Positions 1 through 10,183 of a DNA stretch of 64,000 nt are shown piece after piece. The stretch is from contig JAPZLL010000028.1 in NCBI GenBank assembly GCA_036250225.1, positions 124,001 through 188,000 of the forward strand, written 5' to 3'. Made by a program: the position numbers and the translations under genes. The number at the start of each line of letters is the position of its first letter. Position 1 is the stretch's first letter. Source of the stretch: Cercophora sp. LCS_1 (Eukaryota > Ascomycota > Sordariomycetes > Sordariales > Lasiosphaeriaceae). Below the pieces are notes generated by a model that saw only the letters and a list, made by a program, of their open reading frames with translations, was not told the DNA's origin and did not search any database.

Positions 1-375
1 GTTTGTTGAACAGAATTTAAGTTTGCGGGAAAGACACGAGACCTGGCCGCCTCCGCACGCGCAGTGGCCAGCAACCCCTGCAAGTCTCACACAAAATAAG
101 CGCAAAAACACACATTCACTGACAAGAATTGTCTGTCTTCGCTTCAGCGAGAGCTAGAAAAAAAAAAACTCGATTCCTTTCGAACGATTGGCAATACCAT
201 ACAGCATAAAGGAAGAGACTCAGCTGGGCTCAAACACGTCGGGGTTCATCGAGTTTGGTATGTCGCTTGCTAATTTCGTTACCCGCTTCCGCCTCTGATT
301 CAATCCCAGCAGGTGGGGTGACCCGCTGGGGCTCGGCACCCGCGACTGGCAGCTTCCCAGGCCTCCCCCATCGGC

Positions 376-3300
376 CTACATCCTGCCCATCGTCGTGCTG
401 GCCCGACTTCCAAAGCCGCCGCCCCTGGCAGTGCCGGTTGAAGCTTTCGCAGCCACGGCCGCTTTTGCATTATGCTTCGCCGTCGTCCTTCTGTTCCTCC
501 ATCTGTTGCCAGGCGTCCAGACCCAGCCACCCCCCGCCCCCATCGCTGGCAGCAGCACACGGCTGGGGTTTGCATGTTGTCTGCTCCGGATCCTCCCTCC
601 TCTCTCGGCCCGCCACTTGGCCACCCCGTCCCGGATGACCTCCCACTTGTAGCCGTAGACAAAGGCGATGGCCAGAACCCCCGCCGTCAGCGGCACGGCC
701 GTCTGCCAGAAGACGCGCTGGTCGCCCTCGGTGTCGCGGATGTCGGCCGTGTTCATGCCCATGAAGCCCGAGACGAAGGTGAGCGGCAGGAAGAAGAGCG
801 TCACGATGGTGAAGACGCGGATCGCCTTGGTGTGGCTCTCCTCGAGGATCTCGAGCGTTTGCACGAGGTTCTCCCGCAGGTTGCGGGCGCGGTCCATCAG
901 CGCGCGCGCCTCCAGCTCGCGCTGCGACAGCTTCTGCCGCGTGGCCTCCAGGTGCAACGACTCGCGCAAGTAGCGGTAGCTGCTGCTGCCGTTTGCCGGC
1001 GGCGATGCAGCGTCCTCGGCGCCCACCGGCTCTGTCGGGCCAAGCGCGCTGGCGAGCCCCATGCACAGCCGCTGCTGCCACTGCAGCACGCGGCACAGGG
1101 CCTGGAGCTCCTCGTCGACGAACCGCAGGTCAGGGAAGAGGCGCTTTTGGGGTTGGTCGTTGACGCTCTGCTGCAGCCGCGTCGTGTACCGCTTGTACAG
1201 CTCGCCGGGGGTTACGGCGGCCTGGGGGTGACCGATGCCGTTGGCGATGCGCAGCGGCTGCAGGAAGAGGTTGGCCAGCACCGTCGACGCCAGCGACTCG
1301 GGCTCGACGGCGCCGAGGTTGGCGACCCTTGGGCCGGCGCGCCGTAGACCCGGATCCTGCAGGGCTTCGTCAAGGACCGCGTGGACTTGGAGGCCGCTGC
1401 GTCGCAGCGCCTTGCGCGCCTTGTCGAAAAGCGTGTGAGGTTCCGGCATGTTGGTGATGCTGTGTACCTGGCGGAGACGCACGTCCACGCCCGACAGGAG
1501 CTGCGACGCGCCCACCACCAGCCGCAGCGTCAGCTCAAATATATGAGCTATGCGCCCCTGGATGCCGGCCAGGTATTTGTCGTTTTCCTTGGTGGTCCGG
1601 GCGGCTAACAGCAGCCCGCGGGACAAGATTGTTACCCTCCGTCGGATGTCGGTGAGCTGCTGGTGGCAGTCGTTGGCAAATGCTATTAGCGACGACAGGA
1701 TGGCCTCGCTCCGGATCTGGTTGGCGGAGCGGACCACGATGGTGAGGCTTTCTCCTGCGAACGCGGCGTCGGGCTCCAACAGGGCGGAAAGGCCGGCCTT
1801 GGTGTGCACGCGCCTAACGTGCATCTCGGCGTCGCGCACGAATCCGTAGTGGCGGTCGGCCGCGCACGCCGCGCACCGCGAGCAAGGGAAGGCCGGGGCT
1901 TGGAGGGAGAGGTCTCGGACGAGGCCGGCCTCTGCCGAGTAGTCCCGCACATAGTACATTTGGCTGTACGGAGGAGCTGGCTGGCCTCGTACGAAGCCGA
2001 GGATACGGTCCAGGTTCTGTACCTCTTGGTTAGTTTCTATTCCACGTCTGACCGCATAAAACCCACCGTTGACAGCGCCAAAATGCTGCCTCGGAACTTG
2101 TTGCAGACTTCGTGGTCCAGGTCGAGCGGGACAAAGAGCGCCATCAGGGCTTCCGACGCAGCCAAAGCTCGATACTGCATCGTGTGGCCCTGGTACATTC
2201 TGTACGAGAGGATCTTGTCCGAGAGGATCTTGTCCGGGATGCGAGCCTCTAGCCCCCCTTCGCTGGCGACAGGGTCCGGGCCGGGGGAGTCTCTTCGCCT
2301 GTAGCGGGCCGCTTTGTCCATGGAACCCTCGGCCGCGGCGTCGAACTCGCCGCGGTCGGCTTCTAAGCACTTGCGGTAGTCAACGCCGCACGACGGATCC
2401 TGGCCGAGGCGGGAGCTAACAATGCCGAGGATCTTGTCCATGGCCTTTTTATTTCCGCTCGACTGCGTGCCCCAAGCTAGCAACAGCGGCTCCATGTTTG
2501 CGTCGGCTTCGTGCTGCTTGCCCCCGGCCTCGTCTTGTGGTGGCGTGGACCCGGTCTCGTTCATTCCGATGTTGGCAGGTCCCGGCTTTGGGGGGCTGCC
2601 CGTCTTGGGCGCGAGCTTCTCCTCGCCGAGTTCGTCGAGTGGTTCCTGCAGAGGTCAGAGACGGGACAGTTATCAAGCAGTAGAGTCTAGACTGTGGCCA
2701 AAATGAATGAGACTCACCAGGGCCCGAGATACCGGAGTGTCTGGCCTTGACCGGCTCACTCGGAACGGATTGGCTTCGCCATCCGGGTGGGCTACGCTGA
2801 AAAGTGCACCGGCACCCGCCATTACAAAACTCGGTTCTACCAATTCGGCCCCCAGCAACGCGTATCCCTCTCTCCACGGGACTCTATCTCGCCGGCCCAG
2901 AGAAAAGGATGTCACCACGGGCGGCGGCTGGGAAGGTCCTCCAGCGTGCATCTGTTCTTCCTGTGCGGTATTGGCCGTGGCGTTTCTGGGCTTGGAGTAG
3001 CTGTAGGTGCTTCGGAGGCTCCTGTTGCTGCGACGACTCATGCGGCTGACGACACTCCTATGGGCACTATCAGTGTACCTTGCCTTACATGAGTCCCTAG
3101 TGTCCCACCGCAACGGCAAACCTACATGGCATCACCATCATCATCAACCTCAGAGGCTGCGCGGCTGTTGCCTAGCCTGGCGCCTACACCAGGCTTGTAG
3201 CGTCGCCTAAGCCTCCCTATACTGGCTACGATGGTAACCATCAGCCATAGTTTTGCATGCCCATCGTGTTAATTATTACCCACCTTTGCCCTTTCCCTTC

Positions 3301-5825
3301 TGCTGCCTTCCGGCCCTCGGTCCCAGGGACTTGACCGTGGTCGGAGTTCGGATTATTGGTATGACTTCCGGGTGTTCGACTCGCCTCGGCCGCAGGACCA
3401 CTTCTACACGGCTTCGCATGGTTTGGATGGCATCGAGCCACTTTTGGGGCGTCAAGACGTCGTCTCCCAGGCACACGTCGTACATGTCCAGGTCGTCATC
3501 GTGGAACCGCGATCGCTGATGGGACAGCACGTCGAGCAAGTCCTTAGCCGGTCAGTCTGCCTGCTGACGCTCATGCTGGTATGTGGCAATGCTCACAAAA
3601 AATGTAGGAGGTGCTTGCCCCGAGTCCAGCGCCATCAGGTATTGACGGCCGTCTGCATCGCTGACGCTGACGAGGATGAGCTTGTGCTCCGGTGCGAGGC
3701 CGATTGGTTGGAACAGCACTCGCGGCCCGGCAATGTCGTCGCGGCCTGCCTGCCCGCAGGTGATCATGACGGCTTTGAAAGGTCAACACGAGCTCTCGCA
3801 GCGGTGATTTCCAGTCGGATACGCACTAGGCCCCAACAGCAGACCCCACAGCTGGGCAACATGGAGGGTTTGGCCGTTCTTCGGGTACAGTTTTGGCAGC
3901 ACTTGGGCCGCATCGCGCTCGACCGTGACCTCGTAGTCGTAGAGCGACTGAAGCAAGGTTCTGGGCACGTGGGTGCAGGGCCCACGGTCAGGCGTGTGCT
4001 CCTTGTCCTCTTGCCGCATGGGCAACACGTAAGGGGCCGAGAAAAAGGTCACTGGCTTCTCGTCGAGGGATGGCTCCCGGTCGTACGTGGCATTGAACCG
4101 TACGACGGTCCCGGGCTCGATGTATTTCCCCCCCGGAAAGCTGTGCTCGACTTCCGATCCAACATGCCGCAGGAGCTCGAGGCCAATCTTTTTGTAGTCG
4201 GGGTCGGAGTCCAGATACGGGCAGTTTGCGACCAGTTCCTGAGGACGCGTTAGCCGCAAGCTGCAGAGGGCCCAACCTGCAGGAGGTGGTGGTGGTAGAC
4301 CTTGAGATGCTCGAGTTGGAACGAGTCCCTTTGAACATGTCTATGTATTTGTTAGTGATGTTTATGGCACGGGTAACTACGTTACGTAGCAGCTACTTAG
4401 GGTTGGTCCTCACAGCCAAATCATCTGGCTTGTGTCGGTCTCGCCCGCCACCTTTTGCGGGCCTGGCTTCTTGCTCTGGGTAATCATGTTGACGTTGTAT
4501 TGTCCCGTCTCGTTGGTGCAATAACTTGACCCGAGAATGACGGTGAGCGTGGTGGTCCGATGGGCTGATGTTGTTATCGCAGTTTGCCATTCCCCCCTCA
4601 CGGCCGCCGAGATATACCGCGTGTGATCCTGCAAACGGACGTCCACCCCCGAGCCGTATGTGCTTACCCCATCAAGGGAGGTGGCCGTGTCGGAAGCCGC
4701 GCGTGGATCCAACTGCGGCGCGCCAAAGCCAGCAATGTTATCAGGCTGAGCCGATCCTTGATCCCAATCCGTCAGGCCAGGAACTTGAAATGGGGCCGGC
4801 GGCGACGGGGGTAGGAATTGATAGTCTGGTGTGCCGGCGAAAGCAAAGTCTTGGAAAGAGCCAACTACCGAGGGAGAAGCGCCGCCATGCACGTCCACTG
4901 CAGAGTGTGTAGAGAGACGCCGGATAACCCGCGGACCCGAAAACCGGCGGCCATGCGAATCGCTCAATTGTGGCGCCCGTGCGGACCGGAGCGGCTCAGG
5001 TCGGATGTGGCGGTTTTCAGGCACAAAGGGATTGTATGTCCCCGAAAATGGAGGTTGCCAGTACGAAGGGTATGGGTATGGCCCTAGTGGGGGGTACGGG
5101 GGGTACGAAGGGTACATGTATGGCTCCGGTGGCCAGTACGAAGGGTATGGCCAGTATCCAGGCCGTGAAGATGGCACGGGTGACGCAAACGGCTCAAAGG
5201 ACTCGAATGCCGGCTGTGGCGTGCGCCGGGAGTTATGTAGAGTAGGGCTGGCTGGCCTCCACCTCGGCACTTGTCGCACGGGCGAGGAAGGGGATCGGAA
5301 GCGAGCACGGCGGGCTCGCGGACGCGATTCGGAATGTGACCACCCCAAATCGCTCGCGTCTTCCGAGACATATTCGTCAATCACAACTTTTCGGGGGAGG
5401 GGGCCGGGGGTCGGCCGGGTAGGCCTAAACCTATATCTCAGCTTAAATCGACCCTCCCGGGCCAAGTCGGTGGAACTCGAAGCTGTGTCGTCCTCCACCA
5501 AAACCTCCCTTCGCCGCGGGACGCGCAGCATGCTCACTCCACTACTCTTGTCCGCTCCACTACTTTTGTCGGATGAAAGTCGATCACCGACAGGCACGGA
5601 ATAGGTGGGACGGTAGAGCACTAGCGCCATGTCGTTGGCTCTCGAGGCATTCTCCGACTCGGAACCACTTGCAGCAGAGCTAGCTCTAGCAGGTAGGTCC
5701 ATGTTTTCTTGCATCGTAGGGGGCTCCGCAGGGTCGGTGCTTGCGGTGGAAGCATCCTGCGCGGAGCTGGCTTCCTGCGCGGCACCTGTCAGCGCGCTGT
5801 GCCTTTTTGCTGGGAGAACCTGCAT
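376..5825 (-). CDS. Large CorA-like (Mg2+ transporter family) membrane protein, multi-exon
   Basis: Roughly 1,400 residues encoded over at least seven exons. In order: a Ser/Pro-rich N-terminus with a Tyr/Pro-rich stretch; a module ending in LHVAQLWGLLLGP; a ubiquitin-like segment (KLILVSVSDADGRQ to RVEVVLRPRR); a linker containing MEPLLLAWG; and a C-terminal CorA domain with GFMGMNT after TLFFLPLTFVS and a second membrane helix (VPLTAGVLAIAFVYGYKW). This domain order is known from large fungal CorA-like proteins, which is why I join the pieces into one gene. Splices read by hand: 4414 to about 4345, 4276-4239, a 54-nt intron ending just before 3547, and 2717-2646. The junction between about 3376 and 3060 is unresolved. 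Near 2060 the frame shifts by one nucleotide without a good intron. GMN and two helices support an inner- or plasma-membrane ion channel fold; transport of Mg2+ itself is inference. It could alternatively be two genes. Confidence 0.72.
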
Positions 5826-6440
5826 TGTCGCTGAGCCCTGCTGGTGACTGCGTCGGTTGCATTACTACCGCCGGCAAGATTGCTCACTGCTGAAGCCTTG
5901 AAGGTATTGTCGGGGTAACCGATACTCCAGGGTACGGATTGTATTGTCGGATCGCCAAACTGACAGTGTGCTGGGATAATCAAATAATTCGTGTCCCTCG
6001 ACCTCAAATTTGCTTCGAGGAATGAAGGAGTGAAGTTTCGGCACTTATTTGAGCTTGCATTTGTGAATCCTTCAGCTGCCCAGCTTGTCGGTTGCCATTG
6101 GTTCCAGACACGGGCCAATTAGGCCGCAACACATGGACGACGCCCCCAGGAGGACAGTCACAGAAGCCATTGGCTGCATAATTGCCGCACAAGCCATGCT
6201 GCAAAGTGAACAGGTTTGTGTGGTCCGGTCGTCGGACGGCGAGAGTCGTCATGCTGCACAACCACGAATCTTCGGGGTGTGAGTGGTTTTTCGGCAACCC
6301 TTAGGGCGCGGACTGAGCACTGAAAAAATGTTATATAATGTAGCTGTCACAGCGATAGTGCCAAGCACGGTTAGCCCAAATACCCTATGCAGGAAAGAGA
6401 GTAAGAACCGTAATTGCGACTCACTGCAGCTCTCAGTCAC
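5789..6440 (-). pseudogene. Possible broken gene for a small membrane-anchored or secreted Cys-containing protein
   Basis: Three overlapping frames read like one protein: a hydrophobic segment (VFGLTVLGTIAVTATLYNIF, 6249-6440), a Cys-rich part (GLCGNYAANGFCDCPPGG and VHVLRPNWP, about 6130-6210), and a continuation with possible N-glycosylation sites (FTNASSNKCRNFTPSF, then DTNYLIIPAHCQF, down to about 5800). The last two parts are joined by a one-nucleotide frame change near 6105, with no splice signal that I can find. The final frame overlaps the start of the CorA-like gene, so it could instead be an upstream exon of that gene. I do not recognise a named family; a decayed gene or a sequencing indel are both possible. 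Confidence 0.35.
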
Positions 6441-6700
6441 GCGGTTTCATTGCTGGGGGTTCGCTCTGGGTGTGTGGGAAAAGTCCCTTCTGTTCTTTTC
6501 ATCGCTGTCCGCGTGGTGGGCAGGTGAACTAGTTTTATGCGTTAGCCCACAAGCGAGTCAACCACGAACGTGCAGGTTCAGGGGTATTACAGCCAAGTAA
6601 CCACAGCAACTACGCGTTCAACACGCGCGCCCCAAGCCAACATCTTGGACTTATTGCAGACGACTGGAGCTACAAGCCCGCTTCTTCTAATCTCTGTTTG

Positions 6701-7056
6701 TATATAAACTCAACTACTCTCAAGCTTCCACAACTTGTGGAGGCCCACTCTTTTTCAATAGGTTATAAGCCCGGGTTAGTGCAGTTGGATTATGTACGGC
6801 TTTGGTGCGAATATAATATCCCCAGGTTGTACGTTAATTCCAATTCCGACCACTTTGTACAGGCACGTAAGCCCTTATCTAGGCAACTTTGCAATAGTAA
6901 AACGGTGCCTCTACCTCAAGAAATATACACAGCCACTCCGCTTAAGTTGGGGTTTTTGTATATTTCCGCTCCGCTCTATTTAAACCGGGGTGTTGGTATA
7001 TAAACTTCACTAATCTCAAGCTTCCATAACTTGTGGACGCCTACTTTTTTTCAACA
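6701..7056. repeat. Pair of ~60-bp direct repeats flanking a 240-bp AT-rich segment
   Basis: Copies at about 6701-6759 and 6997-7056 both begin TATATAAACT/TATATAAACTT, contain CTCAAGCTTCCA and AACTTGTGGA, and end in a T-run plus CAA. They match at roughly 85 percent of positions, and several differences are C versus T. The surrounding 6600-7060 sequence is AT-rich and non-coding. This fits remnants of a repeat element, perhaps altered by repeat-induced point mutation. Confidence 0.6.
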
Positions 7057-7425
7057 ATCTCCACTTACCCTTCTTAAAACTATACTCCTCGTGCTCACTC
7101 TGGGTGGCAGCGAGCACTTCCACCATGATGATGGCGATGTGGAATCAGCCCTCTGACTGCTCCCCCACCGGAACGGAGGCAGGACAGGTATACAGTTCTT
7201 CATAACTTCCCCGTTTGCAAGACAGCTCAACGATCCGCAGCCGCACCCGACTCGATGCGTTTTGTGCAACCTGAGTGTGCCTGACGCCCAACAGGCTATG
7301 GCGGGGAGGCTTTCAATAAGATCCGCAGGCAGGGATGTGACCCCCACGACGGGAGAGGCATCCTTCCCGGATCCGCGAGAATCGACGAAGGAAGAGATAA
7401 TGATGGCCAAGGGAATCAACGCCAT
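7051..7425 (-). other. Open frame of 124 codons, coding status uncertain
   Basis: The frame starts with a hydrophobic MALIPLAIIISSF and contains CGCGSLSCLANGEVMKNC, so a small secreted protein is conceivable. I see no intron, no recognisable domain, and the tail lies inside one of the AT-rich direct repeats. It may equally be chance. No other gene is visible between 6441 and 8095. Confidence 0.18.
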
Positions 7426-7988
7426 TTTTAGACTGAAAGTCCTGAAGTCTAGTGAGGGGTATGCAGGACGGGAGGCGGGAATCCGTACAGGAATACCTGC
7501 ATTTGCCGATGCCAGCCCCTAAAGGCGTTATGAAACCTGATGGAGCAAAAAAAGCACACCAAAATTACGACTTATATGGCACTGACAACCACCTAAACAA
7601 TTCTACAACACAGTTGGGTTCATTCTTAGTAATGTTAATGTAGGATGTGTTAGTAGGCAAGAGATGTTTCTACATCTACCACTATCTTTTCACTTGAAAG
7701 AACTATTCATAGCGACAACTTCGCATCCGAACTCGCTTCCTCATTGCCAGCGCGGGGAGGTGTTAGATGCACAGGCCCACGGCTCGATTGGCGAGTCAAC
7801 TGGCAGCCTTGAACGCCACCCGAAACATCTCCAGGTTGAACTGGACGCAACGCTGCGCATTCTTTCCATGAGCGATTTGATGACCGTTTCTGCCTAAAAA
7901 TCCACTAGCACTATTAGAACCCGCCCGACACCTGATCATATGCCGGCGGCCCAACATGGACCTCGCCCCCCCGGATTTTCTAGCACAC

Positions 7989-8069
7989 CACCTGTTCTCT
8001 ATCACCTGTTCTCTATCACCTGTTCTCTATCACCTGTTCTCTATCACCTGTTCTCTATCACCTGTTCTC
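7989..8069. repeat. 14-bp minisatellite (CACCTGTTCTCTAT)n just upstream of a start codon
   Basis: Five perfect tandem copies and a partial sixth of CACCTGTTCTCTAT, ending 26 bp before the ATG at 8096. The unit is not a multiple of three and lies in the presumed 5' leader or core promoter of the downstream gene. Copies are identical, which points to recent expansion. Confidence 0.9.
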
Positions 8070-8095
8070 CGATTTGAATCGTCAGACATGCCAAG

Positions 8096-10183
8096 ATGCC
8101 CGCCATTGGCACTGCGTCTGCGAGCGACAGTTCAGTCGAGGAACAGCTCCAGACTGTTGCATCCTGGATCGCCCTCGCAGCCCTCTTGCTAACAGCCGCT
8201 GCCCTTCTGAATCAACGTCACCTACGCATTCGAGAAAGCGACCGGGGTCGGGATGCGGCGGACCCTGCCAAGGTGGGTATATTCTACGTTAACCCGCCGT
8301 CGTATTTCCAGGTAATCCGAGGTAGACAAACCGTCCTTCCCTCAGTCCCCACCATCAGCAGTCTTATTCGAGCCGGCGACCTGGGCTTGTGGACCTCTGC
8401 AACCCTGGACTGCATCGAAGCATCCCCAGGACGTCCCGGATGGGTTCCTCTGATGGAAAGCCTCGTTTGCAGCATTGCATTGGCCCAACAACAGTCTCCG
8501 TGCCATGAACTCGTTGATCTTGCTCTTTCCCCTGAAATGCGGCTTCTTCTGGATCGCTCCAAGGAATTGCTGGTCCCCAACCACCGCCTTGTTTCGCGCC
8601 TTGGCTTCTACGCCGGACCCAACCCAAAGCTTATCAACTGTGTTCGGAATTTCGACAGATCCGAGCGAAACCCCAAAGACAGCCGCACAGCGACGCTGCA
8701 CGTGCATCCAGCCATCCCAACAGCCGCCGAGCATACATGTACACCCCCTGTATCGCAAATATCCTCTTCGTCAACCTCCATGTCCCCTCTTCTCATAGAA
8801 GCCACCCCGCTATGGCTCCTCCAATCTCACCTCTGCGTCCCCATCTCCTCCCTCGAAATCCTCACCCTCGCTGCCGCCCTCGGCATCCCCCTCTCCATCA
8901 ACGACTTCACCCAGCATATCCACGGCACCGGCCCGGTGAACTCTTCCCTCTCGGTGAACCTGACCGCTTCCGTCTCCTCCAATGTTGCTACCCTTTCCAT
9001 CGGCCACGCCCCCTCTTCTCTCCCACGAAACGTAAACGGCTCTGGAAGCGGCTACACCCCCACCTTCGCTAAGCACATCGCCTTCGGGTGCGTCCCGTTT
9101 GCAGAGAACGGATCCTGGATAAGGGCCGTGTACGTGACCGAGGGCGTCCTGAAGGGGATCAAGGAGGGCAGGTCAATCAGGGACGCGACGCAGGGGTATG
9201 GCGGGGCGTCGATGGGGTATTTGTGGGACTTACCAGCGGCTAGGGAGGTGGATGCCATGTATCATTGCGTGGATGGGTGGGGTTCGGATGGTCAGACAGG
9301 GGAGTTGAAGACACTGAGCGGGCAAGGTATGCAGGTGGAGACGGGGATGCTCAAGGGCAAGGGTGGCAAAGGTCTCGTGAGGGCGACTTGGCAACGAGCG
9401 GTGGTTGGGATCGCGTTCGGGGGTTTGGTGCCACAGGCTGGAAGGTTGTTGGTGGAAGCTGTGGACTTCACGGTGGGAGGGACGAATCTGGGTGGGTGTA
9501 TTGACGAGTTGGAGAACTTGATGGACGATTTGCATGAGTTGGATGCTGGGGACGAAAGAGAGAAGCGAGAGCTGTTTGGTGACCTGGTGCGTGATAGGTG
9601 CAGGCTCAGAGACAATGTTAGTGGCATGGACGTTTCAAAACCGATGAGATGGGGCACGGCCAAGGCGGCAGCGATATTTCATCGCTACATGACCCTTCTG
9701 GAATCGGTTGCAGCGCGGTGCAATCTAGTAGGAGGGGACAACACCGGCGAGGAGGAGGAAAGGGAACACTGCGAACGAGGTGCGAGGGTGGTGGAGCGGA
9801 TTTTCGAAGAATCCGTTTCCCTGATGGACCGGGTTTACGTCGCGGCAGTCAGATCGCATCTGAGGGGAAACTTGGTCGAGGAAGCCCCCGAGTGGAAACC
9901 GTCTGAGGCAGAGGCCACACTGTTAAATGAGGATCTGGGGAGGTCCTTGGCAGGGATCCGGCCGAGGCTGTCTCAAAACAATGGGCAGTTTGCCTTGAGG
10001 GACTGCGCAATTGTTGTTCGAAGTGTTCTGGCGGCTTGGGCATGCCAGGTCCCAACCATCCGCTGGAACGATGAGGAAATTATCGACCTGGAACTGGGTC
10101 CTCTATCAGCTTCAGAGTTCACGCCACGGATGCGGAGACTGGCTGTACTTGCTGATCTAGCACAGATTGCTGGTCTTGGCTGA
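8096..10183 (+). CDS. Uncharacterised fungal protein with one N-terminal membrane segment
   Basis: An intronless frame of 695 codons. A single hydrophobic helix lies at residues about 24-40 (WIALAALLLTAAALL), preceded by a short acidic/Ser N-terminus, so the protein is probably anchored with a large soluble part. The centre has a Ser/Thr-rich stretch and a segment LGIPLSINDFTQHIHGTGP, followed by Gly-rich sequence (GYGGASMGYLWDLP). The C-terminal 200 residues are acidic and helical. I recognise no domain or catalytic motif. The ATG is the first in frame after the minisatellite; no stronger start is visible. It may belong to a narrowly distributed fungal family. Confidence 0.75.
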   Translation: MPAIGTASASDSSVEEQLQTVASWIALAALLLTAAALLNQRHLRIRESDRGRDAADPAKVGIFYVNPPSYFQVIRGRQTVLPSVPTISSLIRAGDLGLWTSATLDCIEASPGRPGWVPLMESLVCSIALAQQQSPCHELVDLALSPEMRLLLDRSKELLVPNHRLVSRLGFYAGPNPKLINCVRNFDRSERNPKDSRTATLHVHPAIPTAAEHTCTPPVSQISSSSTSMSPLLIEATPLWLLQSHLCVPISSLEILTLAAALGIPLSINDFTQHIHGTGPVNSSLSVNLTASVSSNVATLSIGHAPSSLPRNVNGSGSGYTPTFAKHIAFGCVPFAENGSWIRAVYVTEGVLKGIKEGRSIRDATQGYGGASMGYLWDLPAAREVDAMYHCVDGWGSDGQTGELKTLSGQGMQVETGMLKGKGGKGLVRATWQRAVVGIAFGGLVPQAGRLLVEAVDFTVGGTNLGGCIDELENLMDDLHELDAGDEREKRELFGDLVRDRCRLRDNVSGMDVSKPMRWGTAKAAAIFHRYMTLLESVAARCNLVGGDNTGEEEEREHCERGARVVERIFEESVSLMDRVYVAAVRSHLRGNLVEEAPEWKPSEAEATLLNEDLGRSLAGIRPRLSQNNGQFALRDCAIVVRSVLAAWACQVPTIRWNDEEIIDLELGPLSASEFTPRMRRLAVLADLAQIAGLG

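Noticed and set aside
7979..8070. Possible CRISPR-like array at the 14-bp repeat
   Set aside because: Units are directly adjacent with no spacers; this is a minisatellite.
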